Source: Aegilops tauschii subsp. strangulata
Taxonomy: Eukaryota > Streptophyta > Magnoliopsida > Poales > Poaceae
Assembly: GCF_002575655.3 (NCBI RefSeq)
Contig: NC_053037.3
Coordinates: 207,995,743 to 208,059,742, forward strand
Length of the DNA: 64,000 bases
Direction of reading: 5' to 3'
In this document: positions 24,331 to 36,243 of the stretch, piece by piece
Layout of the letters: the number at the start of each line of letters is the position of its first letter
Position numbering within the stretch: the first letter of the stretch is position 1
Position numbers and translations under genes: made by a program
The notes under the pieces: generated by a model
Told to the model about the DNA's origin: nothing
The model's input: the letters and a program-made list of their open reading frames with translations, nothing else
Database searches by the model: none

Positions 24331-26064
24331 TTTTGGGGAACGCAGTAATTTAAAAAATTTCCTACGATCACGCAAGATCTATCTAGGAGATGCATAGCAA
24401 CGAGAGGGGAGAGTGTGTCCACGTACCCTCGTAGACCAAAAGCGGAAGCGTTTAGTAACGCGGTTGATGTAGTTGAACGTCTTCGCGATCCAACCGATCC
24501 AAGCACCGAACGTACGACACCTCTGCGTTCAGCACACGTTTAGCTCGATGACGTCCCTCGAGCTCTTGATCCAGTTGAGGCCGAGGGAGAGTTCCATCAG
24601 CACGATGGCGTGGTGATGGTGATGATGAAGTTACCGGCGTAGGGCTTCGCCTAAGCACTACGACGATATGACCGAGGTGTGTAACTGTGGAGGGGGGCAC
24701 CGCACACGGCTAAGACAAATCATGGAGTGCTTTTGGGGTGCCCCCTGCCCACGTATATAAAGGAGGGAGGGAGTGAGGCCAGCCCCCGAGGGGCGCACCA
24801 AGTGTAGGGAGTTCTACTAGGACACCCAAGTCCTAGTAGGATTCCCTTTCCTTTTCGGAGTGGGAAAGAAGGAAAGGAGGGAAAGGGAGAAGGAAAGGGG
24901 GGGCCGTGCCCCCACCCCTTGTCCAATTCGGTTTGGGCAGGGGGAGGCGTGCGCCACCTCGTGGCCTTTCTTCCCTCTCTCCACTAAAGCCCAATAAGGC
25001 CCATTATTTCTCCCGGCGAATTCCCGTAACTCCCCGCTACTCCAAAAAATACCCGAATCACTCAGAAACTTCCCGATGTTTGAATATAGCCTTCCAATAT
25101 ATGAATCTTTACCTCTCGACCATTTCGAGACTCATCGTCATCCCCGTGATCACATCCGGGACTCCGAACAAACTTCGGTCATCAAATCACATAACTCATA
25201 ATATAGATTGTCGTCGAACGTTAAGCGTGTGGACCCTATGGGTTCGAGAATTATGTAGAAATGACCGAGGCACATCTCTGGTGAATAACCAATTGCGGAA
25301 CCTGGATGCTCATGTTGGCTCCTACATATTCTACGAAGATCTTTATAGGTCAAACCGCATAACAACATACGTTGTTCCCTTTGTCATCGGTATGTTACTT
25401 TCCCGAGATTCGATCGTCAGTATCCTCATACCTAGTTCAATCGCGTTACCGGCAAGTCTCTTTACTCGTTCCGTAATGCATCATCCTGTAACTAACTCAT
25501 TAGTCACATTTCTTGCAAGGCTTATAGTGATGTGCATTACCGTGAGGGCCCAGAGATACCTCTCCGATTCATGGAGTGACAAATCCTAATCTTGATCTAT
25601 GCCAACCCAACAAACACCTTCGGAGAAACCTGTAGAGCATCTTTATAATCACCCAGTTACGTTGTGATGTTTGATAGCACACAAGGTGTTCCTCTGGTAT
25701 TCGGGAGTTGCATAATCTCATAGTCAGAGGAACATGTATAAGTCATGAAGAAAGCAATAGCAATAAAACTAAACGATCATTTATGTTAAGCTAACGGATG
25801 GGTCTTGTCCATTACATCATTCTCCTAATGATGTGACCTCGTTCATGAAATGACAACACATGTCCATGGTCAGGAAACTTAACCATCTTTGATTAATGAG
25901 CTAGTCTAGTAGAGGCATACTAGGGACACTTTGTTTTGTCTATGTATTCACACATGTATCAAGTTTTCGGTTGATACAATTCTAGCATGACTAATAAACA
26001 TTTATCATGATATAAGGAAATAAAATAATAACTTTATTATTGCCTCTAGGGCATATTTCCTTCA
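24331..26064 (-). repeat. 5' LTR of the Copia element
   Basis: 1734 bp. The inner end reads TTTTGGGG where the other LTR reads TGTTGGGG, so the terminal CA is mutated to AA in the sense direction. It is followed by the primer binding site. Confidence 0.9.
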
Positions 26065-26154
26065 AGTATGCCATGCTGCGAGGGCAAGATGGGCCCTGCG
26101 ACGCCTCATACGGTAGGCCTCATACTGGAAATCGACCCAAGTCTCCCCGATACA

Positions 26155-26870
26155 CACTACAAAAAAAGACACATCCGTGACATCTTGGGCCGAACGGAAT
26201 TTTTTCTGTCATGCTTATGACACTTCTATGATGATAATTGTGACAAAACCAGGTATCATCATAGATGTGGTGGGCTCCTACTTCTATGACAAAAAATCAT
26301 AACAGAAAATGGGCTTTTTGTCCTGGTCGGGCCGGAGACGCAGCTGCATGACATTCTTTGGGCTGTCCATGACAGAAAAAACCGTGGTAGAATCAAGGGC
26401 GCGGAAAATATCGGGGAGTTCTCGGTACGGTGGGTGGTAGGGGGCCGAGCGATGCGCGCTTCTCTTGTACACGTACGCGCGTGGGAGCGAGGCGTTGGGC
26501 TCTAACTGAAACCGAGCGAGGCATTCGCCTTCTGAACCCGAGCTATTGCACTGTAGGCTACGCGTTACTGAACCCGAGCGATCGATGTATGGCTGTTAAC
26601 TGAACCCGGTCGAGCGATTCGTTCGCTACTGCTGCTAACTGAAGCCGATCGAACCTGCTCCCTCTTGATGAACAATGAGCGTTGTTGGGGCTTTGGATGA
26701 ACAGTTCCCGGTGGGGGCCGGGTTTGGATGAATAGGAACCCGTGGTGTTGCCGCTAGATGAACATGACCCCGATCGATCGAGCCGATGGAGGGGTGGATG
26801 AACAGGACCCCGTGGAGGGCTGGATGAACAGGACGACCCCGTCGAGGGCTGGATCAAAAGGAGAGTCATG
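26155..26870. mobile_element. CACTA transposon terminus and subterminal repeats
   Basis: Starts CACTACAAAAAAAGACAC, a wheat-type CACTA inverted repeat. About 600 bp of subterminal repeats follow: 'TGACA' words in the first 250 bp, then recurring 'CTGAACCCGAGCGA' (near 26535-26640), then 'GGATGAACAGGACCCCG' (near 26750-26850). Such arrays bind the element's transposase in CACTA systems. I did not find the matching inverted end in the window, so the right boundary is open. Confidence 0.75.
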
Positions 26871-27695
26871 GCATGCATGCATGCATTGTAATTAATGCAT
26901 CAGTAAACGCAAATAATTGAAGTATATCGAGTGCAGTGCTTTGATGTGTCGCGTCAACTCGTACAACAAGAAGTTTGATTACTACAACGCCCTCTCGCCT
27001 TAACCGCACCTGCCTTTGGCTGCATGACAGGTGGGCCACCCACCTGTTGGGCCCACCTGTCATACATGCAAAGGAAGGAGCAGTAAGTCAATGAAGTTGC
27101 GTCCCTCCCTCGCCCATGAGAGTGGTGGCTGGCAGGACTAGGAGAAGCTTTCGTTCGCTACACGCTCTCCCTCCCGCATGCGGTGGACATGCAGCTGTTC
27201 AATCGGTGTCAGATGGCCAGAAGCATACTGTGGTACTCCTCCACTGCAGTAGTACTCCATCATTGTTCGACTTCCCGAAGAGGCAAAGAGCCAAGCGCAG
27301 CCCAGACGCTCAGGTGGCAGTTTCATGTGTAGAGTTGTCTAGGATAGCGTGTACCGCGCCTGTAAGCTTAAAATCGTCGGGGTCGGCTCCATGCTTTTTT
27401 TTATTAAAATAATATTCTGGCCCTACCTGTCATCCTGGTGATTGTAGTTTGCACGCTCATCTGGTCAAGACAGGAATATATATTTTATTTTGTGGTGGGG
27501 TAAATGTTAGAGGTTGCAGCAAATATATTGTACACTGCGGGTCTTTCACCCAAGTTTAGAGGCAACCATGTGGGGCCAGTGCTATGATGTGTCGCGTAAA
27601 CTCTTACAACGAGGAGAAGCTTGATTTTACTACTACACACCTTCTCCCTTGCCCATGCGCGCGGTGGCTCGCAGACGAGGACAGTCTTTTGCTTA
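26871..27695. other. CACTA-associated repeated modules, no gene
   Basis: The phrase 'TGATGTGTCGCGT.AACTC.TACAAC' occurs near 26940 and again near 27575. 'GAAGAGGC.AAGAGCCAAGCGCA.CCC' occurs near 27275 and again near 28215. These direct repeats indicate duplicated internal modules. No motif-bearing ORF. Confidence 0.5.
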
Positions 27696-28110
27696 GGCAT
27701 GTCGTAATGAAATACTAGTATCATGCATATGATACTAGTGTATGATATGCATAGTATCATATGTTAGTATCATCGATGACTTCATTTATTAGCCTGCATG
27801 ACACATAGTAGCACAACATTTAATGTGATACGGTATCATGATATGATACTCAACCGTCTCTTTCTTCATTTACTTCAATGCCACCTCATCAAATTTGCCT
27901 AGTTGGCATGGATGATACTCCCTCCATTCCTAAATATTTGTCTTTTTAGTTATTTCAAATGGACTACCACATACGAATGTATATATACATATTTTAGAGT
28001 GTAGATTCACTCATTTTGCTCCCTATGTAGTCACTTGTTGAAATCTCTAGAAAGACAAATATTGAGGAACGGAGGGAGTACTACCTATGATACTCCCATT
28101 ACAACTAGCC
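27696..28110. mobile_element. Tourist-like (PIF/Harbinger) MITE carrying a nested Stowaway
   Basis: The ends GGCATGTCGTAATG and CATTACAACTAGCC form imperfect inverted repeats flanked by TTA on both sides (27693-27695 and 28111-28113). TTA duplications are typical of PIF/Harbinger. The interior is rich in GATAC and GTATCAT words. Confidence 0.75.
27918..28078. mobile_element. Stowaway MITE (Tc1/mariner)
   Basis: 161 bp with ends CTCCCTCCATTCC and GGAACGGAGGGAG, flanked by TA (27916-27917 and 28079-28080). It lies wholly inside the Tourist-like MITE. Confidence 0.9.
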
Positions 28111-28544
28111 TTATAGAGTACTACAACAAGCTATCCCTCCCCCACGCGGTGGACGTACATGCAATAGTGGATTCGATACTGTAGAAGTAGTAGTAAGATC
28201 ATTTTTCGTCTTCTTGAAGAGGCGAAGAGCCAAGCGCAACCCGCACGTTGCAGTTGCGAATGCTCGCCACAGTGTGTTTGCTTGCATTCTCATCTCAACA
28301 TAGTTGTTCCCTCTTCGTGCATGCTCATCCCAGCACCCCTCTTCATGCATGCTCCTAGTGTATTTGTGTTAAGCTAGTGTGGACTCATGCACCTTTCATA
28401 CACCCTACCAAACACCCAAAAGTGGGTCGAGAAGGGCTTGGAGCACGCATATAGCCAGGCTCTTGCATGAGACAAAATTGCTATTTGAGCCCACTATTGT
28501 AGTACTACTTGCTAGTATAGCCCTGTAAACCGGAAATGAGTATT

Positions 28545-28655
28545 TGCCTTTCTAGAGATTTCAACAAGTGACTAGACTACACCCTAAATGAGTAGTACTA
28601 GAGCAAAATGAGTGAATCTACACCGTAAATAAATGCGTAGTTCTCTCGTTTTCCT
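28545..28655. mobile_element. Stowaway MITE remnant
   Basis: The interior resembles the 27918-28078 Stowaway in opposite orientation ('TCTAGAGATTTCAACAAGTGA', 'AAAATGAGTGAATCTACAC'). The terminal CTCCCTCC repeats are missing or decayed. Confidence 0.55.
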
Positions 28656-28912
28656 CTCTGCCTTGGTCGCGGTGCACAATATTGAGTACTCCTATATGAC
28701 TAGCCGCTCTATCTACATGCGAGACATCAAAGCATCCGGGCCCGTGTGCCATCCACCAAATCACAGTGAGGTGCTATAGTCGAGACTCACCGGTCATCCC
28801 GGTGTGGCCGTCATGACCCATCATATCACAGAACCCACACCTTTTCCAGCAGTGGTAAAGTGGCCTCGAAGTTGGACTGGACGAAGCAACCATCATTTCA
28901 CTGGAACACTCG
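28656..28912. other. Anonymous CACTA-associated spacer
   Basis: No gene or boundary recognised. Confidence 0.4.
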
Positions 28913-29144
28913 TTGAAGCCCTTTCTCCCCTTTCTTGAAGAAAACCTCACTCCAGGCTACTCACTTCTGGCATTTTTCTTCTGTACCGACGAAGGAAAGG
29001 TGGGCGAATCAGTGATGCTACTATATTTTCATGCCAAGAATCCTCTTTTTGCGAAGCACCGACCGATTCTCAAAGCCTATTCTTTTCCCATTTTCATTGC
29101 GATTGTGGTTTCCTTTCGATTGCTTTTTGTTTGTCAGTTCATTG

Positions 29145-29850
29145 ATGGATCCTCGAGCACTAGGCAAAGAGTTGCCGGCGGATAATCCACTGGAGACAGC
29201 GCTCTCCAGGAAGCGAGCACCAACCAATGAGTTGACCATGTTAGCGGGCCCACCCATGGAGATAAACAACTCCAAGAAATAAGCACTGGCCAAAGAGTTG
29301 ACGACGTTGGCGGACGAACTCCTCAAAGAAAGTTGGAAGAACAGCAAGGGCCCACCGTGCCTACCCCAGAAACTATAATGGCCACCTATACGAGGCTCAT
29401 GGCCGAGTTTGAGGAGATAGTCGCTGTTGAGAAGCAGTATTCCCCTGGCAAGGTGATGGCCCCCATCAAGGACGAGGAGATGGCCCCCGGAGGGATGGGA
29501 TCCCCCAGTGAGCTGCACAAGGTAAAAAATAATGGCTTACCATAGTTGTGGTTTTTGATTATTTGCAATGTGCTTGCTAATATGTTAGGGTTGTGCAGGT
29601 GCCAGTGGACGTCCTTGATGATTCCGATGTCGCGGCCCGTCCTATGGACAACGCGCCAGAGATCGTTTTCGTTGTCACGGTCCGTCCTGTTGACATCGCC
29701 CCAGAGATCGATTCCGATGTTGCTGTCCATCCTGTGGACATTGCCCCAGATATCGATTCTGATGTCGCGGTGGACATCGCCCCAGAGATCAATTCCCATG
29801 CCGTTGTCCGTGCTGTGTTCATTGCCCGAGAGATCGATGACAAGAAATAG
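29145..29850 (+). pseudogene. CACTA-associated two-exon ORF with short amino-acid repeats
   Basis: It begins MDPRALGKELPADNPLETAL, hits a TAA at 29280 and shifts frame near 29332. It then reads MATYTRLMAEFEEIVAVEK up to a phase-0 splice donor (AAG then GTAAAA, intron 29522-29598, acceptor TTGTGCAG). Exon 2 (29599-29850) encodes about five units of a 12-15 residue motif, for example RPVDIAPEIDSDVAV. The first part has a paired motif KELP/NELTMLA/KELTTLA. No transposase signature is visible. It is similar in setting to the coiled-coil ORF at 35893-36243. Function unknown. Confidence 0.5.
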
Positions 29851-30371
29851 TTGGTCGCGCTAATCCTTCAGGGTAGTTTGCATTGTGTTTAATTACCAGA
29901 ACAATGCGTTTTATCAAACCATCTTAGGGCTAGTGCACTGTCTTGTGTGGGCGATACTTGCTACTTTTGTTTGATAGTGAATCATGCGAACCCTCTCCGA
30001 GTTATGGAAAAAGATGTATCCTCACTAGCTTTTGATGTAATATATGGCATGCTTAGATAAGTTTGAACTGTTTATCATATCAGCAGGGCTTGTTTGATGA
30101 TTCTTGGTGTTATTAGGCTAGCTACTGTGCGAGCTATAGTACTTGCAAAATACTCACCAAAGAGAAACGATGGGGCTGATGAGCTCGTGGTACGCTTATA
30201 CTGATCCGTCGTCGATCGGCCAATAGCCCAAGCTCCTAAAATTGTAGGCTTAGCGATCGATCAGACAATAGTCGACACGGATACATCCAGGCCTCATTTG
30301 GTTCATAGGGTAGGAAAATCGTAGCAAAAGTACGGAGACGTACAACACAAAATCATAGAAGTACAGAGACG
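29851..30371. other. Downstream spacer of the CACTA-associated ORF
   Basis: 3' UTR-like, mixed composition. Near 30293 'GGCCTCATTTGGTTCATAGG' marks a fragment of a repeat also seen, inverted, at about 36400-36500. Confidence 0.4.
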
Positions 30372-30430
30372 TACTCCCTCTGTTCCAAAATAGATGACTC
30401 AACTTTGTACTACTAACTTTGAAATGGAGG
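30372..30430. mobile_element. Internally deleted Stowaway MITE
   Basis: Starts CTCCCTCTGTTCCAAAATAG and ends AAATGGAGGG, about 58 bp. This is the known 'AAAATAGATGACTCAACTTTG' Stowaway type reduced to its ends. Confidence 0.65.
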
Positions 30431-30509
30431 GATTACAAATCCTAGGCGGGCTAGCTTGGCCTAGTGGGTTTCAGTGATATGACGTGGTACAGTGCCGTCC
30501 AGTCTTCGC

Positions 30510-30840
30510 GTGTGGTAGCAGTACTGCGGGTACAGTAAGTTTTCTTGAAGAAGCGGAATTCAATGAAGTCATGATGGTTCGTTTGTCTAACCAACTCATA
30601 GTGGGAAAGGTTGGGCCTGCACTACGACCGGGGTGGACCAAGATAATTTTGTGCATGGCAGATGGACCAGGATGGTCGACGTCCCACATGTCGGCGAATG
30701 AAAGTATTCTTTCTGATATAGTGGACGAGCAATGAGTATTCATTGCTTTTTTTATGAAAGCTATTGTCTCCACTTTTACGATGGAGGAGTGTGAAACACG
30801 GCAGCCCAGTGAACTTGGCATGTGCGCCACTCCCTCCTTC
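30510..30840. repeat. CACTA module, copy A (homologous to 36525-36890)
   Basis: The shared order of phrases is TACTGC.GGTACAGTA, GAAGCGGAATTCAA, GGGAAAGGTTGGGCCTG, GGACCAGGA.GGTCGACGTC, CACATGTCGGCGAA, and ACGATG.AGGAGT. The same order is found in copy B in direct orientation. Confidence 0.7.
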
Positions 30841-31089
30841 CTCATGTAATACTACCATAGTGTTGACCATAAGGTTGGCTATAAGGTTACAACTTTTTCT
30901 CACTTTCTCTCTATCTATTTCCTCTCAAATATTTTTTTACCTTTCTTTTTTTAGACACAATTGTTTTTTTATGCGTCTTTTTTTAGAATTAGGTTTTTTA
31001 TACCTAGGAGCACGTGTAGAGACGGGCTCCCGCAGATCCCACTCCTTGACTTTGTCAATGCCTCTCTCTCCTCCACATAAGCGGGCTTA

Positions 31090-31340
31090 GGGCATGTACA
31101 ATGATTCTATTGTAGGGATGCCACATACGATAAATGATGAGGTGGAGGAAAGAGAAATCATAAGAAAAGGCTTGTCTTCTCTTATTTAAGAAAAGACATA
31201 TGTTTCACCATGTTTTTAGGAATAACTAGTTATTGAAGATAAGGCTAAAAGATGATCCATTGTACACATGTTTTTTTGTCATCTCTAAATTACATGCAAG
31301 ACTTATGATAAGACCATCTTATCAGCCATTGTACATGCCC
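31090..31340. mobile_element. Tourist-like MITE, 251 bp
   Basis: The ends GGGCATGTACAATG and CATTGTACATGCCC are perfect 14 bp inverted repeats, flanked by TTA on both sides (31087-31089 and 31341-31343). Confidence 0.85.
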
Positions 31341-32035
31341 TTATATCTCAGAATTTTACTGCTACTACTTGCTATGAATGCGGGCAGCTGGCGTCTGAGG
31401 GGGGAGCGCGCGCGAGGAGGTGGTGGGGTGGGGGGTTTTGGTGGGCCAGGGCGGTCAGAAGGGGCTTGGAAGCGGTCAGGACTCCCGCATGGCCCACCTC
31501 ACATTATCACCATATATTTCTTGGAGTCTGTGCGCGGCGGGCGGGCGATCTCTTCTCCCTGCCCCTTCTGTCTCTTCTCAGCCGACGCCCACCGAGCGAT
31601 AAGATTTCGGCTATCGACGGTTTATTCAACTGCAATCCCACATGTCAGTGAAAATGCAAGACAACGTGTATCCCCTCTGGTGAGCGGCGTGCGAGCCGGA
31701 CTGTCGGGGGTGCGAGGCGAACGCGATGCATACGAGTCGTAGGTGTGCCGCCTTTTCCTTTTGAACTTGCAAAGCGTAACATTTTCGTGCGATCGATCGA
31801 TAGGAATCCAGAACAAAATGACGAGGGTGGTGCTTTCCGGCACGTTAGGCGGGCTAGTTTGAGTGATATGACGTCCTACAGTGTCGTCGACTTGCTCCAT
31901 TTTTATGTAAGCAAGAGTCTACACTCTTACGTGGGAGGAGTGTGAAACACGTTGGATCTGATTTTGATCGAGGGATAACTATTCCCTGCGAAATAATGGA
32001 GCACTGTTAGCGATTATAGCATGATAGTTAGGGCA
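31341..32035. other. CACTA-type spacer with recurring modules
   Basis: Contains 'GGGCCAGGGCGGTCAG' near 31442, which recurs near 33235 and 37540, and a second copy of 'GGAGGAGTGTGAAACACG' near 31936 (first near 30784). No supported gene. Confidence 0.5.
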
Positions 32036-32940
32036 TCTCCAGCGCTGGCCCTCAATTTACACCGACATCTGTCCCAGGATACTGATGGATGCCATCCAAT
32101 GCTGCCCGCATACCTTTCGACAACTATATGAACTAACCGGACGAAATTCATGCAAACAAAGCAAATTTCAAATTAACCGGATGAAATTTGTTACATTTTG
32201 AAAACTTTTCCTATAAACTGGACGAAATTCATTACATATTTCACACAAGCCGTACTAAAACCTACTGTAAACCTAATCTAAATGATCGTCGGCGCTCGAC
32301 CACCATGTCCGGCCATGAACCCGAGAAAGCCGGCCATTGCCTTTGCCTCCTCCTCATCTGCCTCGATAACCTCCTCCTCCAGAGCACAAGGTTCTGAAGA
32401 TTTCTGCCTCCATGTCGCCGTCAAGCGTCTAATCGGCCGCCGATGTTTATCCCACCAAGCTTGGCGTTGACTGAGTGGAGCAGCGGTGGTCTTCCTGGGA
32501 CCAGAGCGGCGGCAACCTACCGTGTACTACTCTTCCTTGCTGCGGGCTGCGCCCGCGCACGTGCGCCGGCTTCGTGGTCGTGGCGGCGGAGGGCGGCCGG
32601 GGCGGGGGAGCCGGCGATCTGCTTCGTCTGCTCGTGCGATAGTACGTCCAAGAGAGCTTTGGAGTGCGCCTGGAGCGGGGCCGCCGATGTCCTTCGTCTG
32701 CTACTGCGACAGTATGTCCAAGAGAGCTTTGGAGCGCCAGGAGGCCATGGTTGGAGTGGTGCCGACAGAAGGAAGGGATCGGAGGAGAATGAGTGTGGGT
32801 CTTTGGCTATGGCTGGGAGCTGGGGCTCAAGTTAATATAGCGGGTGAATGGCAATGAGCCGCGGCAGACGGATGGACGGCTGGCGCCGGAGTAGGTTCGT
32901 CGGCAGCCGCGTGTCATTAATGTGGTGTCGTTAACGCGGA
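32036..32940. other. GC-rich segment, possible captured gene fragment
   Basis: Begins 'GGGCATCTCCAGCGCTGGCC', wording seen at the start of many grass non-autonomous DNA elements. A GC-rich part (32300-32850) holds an imperfect 71 bp tandem duplication (about 32615-32675 and 32686-32744). No convincing protein motif and no target duplication found. Confidence 0.4.
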
Positions 32941-32994
32941 ACAGTCAATTGCACAGGGATGTCGCGCGGGTGGTGCTCTCCAGGCCATCGCGTT

Positions 32995-33275
32995 GCGGCA
33001 ATGCCAGCGCCAGTGAGAGGTCACGTAGGGCATGAATGCGGACGCTGCTTCAGTGAATTATCCGCAGGTACATTGGATCTCTGACATGTGGGCCCAACAG
33101 GCATCTGGCCCGCATGTCAATGACACACCAACTGCACCTGCAGTTAAGTCCGGTGAATGCGGCATTGGCGTTCTGGAGAGACGGTTATCGTTTCAGGCGG
33201 GAAGGGCGCGCTAGCAATGGAAGGGGTCTCGGTAGGCCAGGGCGGTCAGACGCTGGCGTGGTGGTAAAATGTGAA
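32995..33275. repeat. CACTA module 2, copy A (homologous to 37420-37585)
   Basis: Shared ordered phrases include GCGCCAGTGAGAGGTC, a '..CGTTTCA.GCGGG' segment, and GGCCAGGGCGGTCAGAC followed by GGCGTGGTGGT. Confidence 0.65.
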
Positions 33276-33279
33276 CTCA

Positions 33280-34328
33280 TGGATGACGAGCCTTTGAAAC
33301 GTATGCGGCACGTATTGACAACCAGGCGTCCATGCAACCGCTCTTGTCGCCAGCTAGCCTTCTACGACCACCATTAGACACCACACAACCATGCATAACT
33401 TATGAATAATGGACGAATCGATCAGACACACACTCGTGTGCAGTGGCACTATGATTGGTTGCTCACGATAGTACATCCTAGGTACCATAGTATCCTCTCT
33501 AGCTAGGCTGTTTTATAGATTGTCGTTGTGATGGACGATATACATGATCAAGGCGCTGAGTCACGAGTATGACCGTTGGTGTTGAGCCAGGTGAATACAT
33601 GCTCGGTGTTTGCGGAGGCCTTCAGCAAACATCTAAACAGTAATGTCAGGTACCGCCGGGGCCCGTAGGTGATGGGCTCGTCGTTTGCGTTGCGCCATGA
33701 GCAGGACTTTGATTGAGAGGGCGACGTGGATGCATTAGCATGGTTTGACAGCGTGAGCATGAGTGTCTGGCTGTCTGCACGCGTACATGCTACTTGCCTC
33801 TATGGACGGTGTGTGCTAATTGTGTGCATCACGTATATTATAAAAAAATCCATTTGTGCATTTAACGCAAAGTATTTCATTTTCATTTGGCTGACGAGTG
33901 TGCATTGCAGCGACGAGTCCGTGGTTTGATTCCTCACATATGCATAATTTTGGTTTTTATTTGTTTATCCACTGACAGGTAGGCCCACATAGAGAGATAG
34001 ATAAAGAACACAAGCTGATTAGGCGCATGCAGACTGTTTGACTGGTCAATCAGACAAATAAGGAGTTATACGCTGAGCCAATGACCGTATAATCACCATA
34101 TCTCGTATACAATGATCAAAGTGAGCTATCAAGACAAGTTCAATGACCACCAATGCATTTTACTCGGTAATAAATGACCAGGATTGAAGGGGAATCCAAA
34201 TTTCCTTCGGCTTCTGTCCTTGAGCTAGTGACAAACCAATGCACTATACGGTTGTCCGGCCACTCCACCCCAGAGCTGTCACCAAGCGTCCTTCATGTCA
34301 CCGTGCTGCACACTAACCGGTTAGGAAG
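33280..34328. other. Anonymous spacer
   Basis: No gene or element boundary recognised. The last five bases, GGAAG, are the target duplication of the following solo LTR. Confidence 0.4.
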
Positions 34329-35885
34329 TGACAATCCCCAAGTGCAGAGAATCATCGTAGCAATTCCCATAGGTGGAAGTGATAAGTATGGAGTGTCGAA
34401 CCCACAAGGAGCTAAAGGTAAGATCAATATTCTCTCAAGTCCTATCTGCCACTGATACGACTCTACGTACACCAAACGTTTGCTTCCAACTAGAAACGAG
34501 AAATAAAACTACGTTATGGGTATGAAGAGGATAACTTTGCATTATATCGGAGAGCTAAAATATAAAAGTAGGTGTTGTTATCATAAAGTTAGAATATATT
34601 ACTAAATATTATAAATAGCGGGTGTGGAATAATGATGGATCGGTGTGCGGAATTGTCCTAGGCAATTGTTAACAAGACCGATAGTCGTCATTGCAATTTC
34701 ATATGAGGGAGAGGCATAAGCTAACATACTTTCTCTTCTTGGATCATATGCACTTATGATTGGAACTCTAGCAAGCATCCGCAACTACTAAAGATCATTA
34801 AGGTAAAACCCAACCATAGCATTAAAGCATCAAGTCCTCTTTATTCCCATACGCAACAACCCCCTTACTCGGGTTTGTGTTTCAGTCACTCACCAACCCA
34901 CTATAAGCGAATCATGAACGTATTGCAACACCCTACAGCGGGAGTCCCTCACCCTTGCATGACACGGAGAGCACCATTGGACAGCACCAATGATAAAACA
35001 TACAACTCATACCAATCTAGATCATCAATCAACCCAATGACAAAGGATATCTACTCAAAACATCATAGGGTGGCAACACGTCATTGGATCATAATATGTG
35101 GCCTAAAGCACCATGTTCAAGTAGGGATTACAGCGGGGTGCGGGAGAGTCGACCGCGTAAAAAGATGAGGATTGTGATGATGATGGTGATGTTGATGAAG
35201 ACGATCACCGCGGCGATGATTCCCCTCCCGATGGCACTCCGGCGCCACCGGGAGAGAGGAGGAGAGGTTCTCCCCCTTGTGCTTCCTCCTCCATGGCCTC
35301 CCCCCTAGATGGGGAGAGGTTCTCCCTCTGGTCCTTGGCCTTCATGGCGATGATGGCCCCTCCGGGATCCTCCTCCATGGCCTCCGGTGATGATCGCCCC
35401 CTCCGGCAGGGTGCCAGAGAGGGCCTAGATTGATTTCTCGTGGCTACAGAGGCTTGCGGCGGCGGAACTTCCGATCTAGGTTTCTTTCTGGAAGTTTGGG
35501 TATATATGAGAGGTGTTGGCGTCGAGAACAAGTCAGGGGGGTCTCCGGGCTGTCCAGAGGCAGGGAGGCGCGCCCAGGGGGGTGGGCGCGCCCCCACCCT
35601 TGTGGGCAGCCCGGGATTCTTCTGGCCCAACTCTTTGACTCCTTGGTCTTCTTCTGGTCCAAAAATAAGCTCCGTCAAGTTTCAGGTCAATTGGACTCCG
35701 TTTGGTTTTCCTTTTGTGCGATACTCTAAAAGAAGGAGAAAACAGAAACTGGCACTGGGCTCTAGGTTAATAGGTTAGTCCCAAAAATCATATAAAATAG
35801 CATATAAATGCATATAAAACATCTAAGGTTGATAATATAATAGCATGAAGACTTCATAAATTATAGATACGTTGGAGACGTATCA
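34329..35885 (-). mobile_element. Solo LTR, 1557 bp, Sabrina-like
   Basis: On the minus strand it starts TGATACGTCTCCAACGTATC, the start I recall for Triticeae Sabrina-type gypsy LTRs, and ends TTGTCA. An exact GGAAG duplication flanks it (34324-34328 and 35886-35890). A TATATA box lies near 35501-35507. It is homologous to the LTR at 54780-56292 in the same orientation. No internal region adjoins it. Confidence 0.85.
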
Positions 35886-35892
35886 GGAAGCG

Positions 35893-36243
35893 ATGGCATC
35901 CCGCCGTGCCGAGTTCCTCATCGCCCACGACTGCACATAGAATGGTAGGGAAGCGATGGCATCCCACCGTGCCGAGTTCATCGCCACTCGCGACCTCACA
36001 CCTATGTGGGAGGAATTTGAAGCTGCCAAGGCCGAATGGGCGGTAGAGCAAGAGGCGGCCAAAGCTGCACAGAGGGAGCGGAAAAGTCAGAAAGCACTCA
36101 AGAAAAGAGAGGCCTGCCGCCGCAAGAAAGAAGAGGACGCACGCGCTGCTGCGGAGAGGTCGGCGGAGATCCAAGCACTGTGGGGTGTCACCGACAAAGC
36201 CGGGAAGGAGAACGACGGCGTCTGGCCAGCATGTGAGAAGTAG
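35893..36243 (+). pseudogene. CACTA-associated coiled-coil ORF with duplicated N-terminus
   Basis: ATG at 35893 opens MASRRAEFLIAHDCT and stops at TAG 35938-35940. An in-frame second copy starts at 35956 (MASHRAEFIATRDLTPMWEE) and runs to 36243. The two starts are 63 bp apart, an imperfect tandem duplication. The rest is highly charged, Ala/Lys/Glu-rich and predicted coiled coil (AKAEWAVEQEAAKAAQRERK and KKREACRRKKEEDARAA). The solo LTR's target duplication directly abuts the first copy. Function unknown. The 96-residue second copy is open. Confidence 0.45.

Larger units (their letters stand above)
17567..26064 (-). mobile_element. Complete Ty1/copia LTR retrotransposon (BARE/Angela/WIS-like), inactive
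   Basis: Two LTRs flank a 5.1 kb interior. An exact AGTAT duplication is present at 17562-17566 and 26065-26069. The minus-strand order is LTR, primer binding site, gag, integrase, reverse transcriptase, RNase H, polypurine tract, LTR, which is the Copia order. LTR ends read TGAAGGAAATATGCC...TTCCCCAACA, resembling the BARE/Angela/WIS group. Every ORF is broken. By eye the first roughly 320 aligned bases of the two LTRs (17567 and 24331 ends) differ at about 28 positions, mostly transitions, so the insertion is old. The left LTR lacks about 45 bp present at 25863-25912. Confidence 0.92.
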
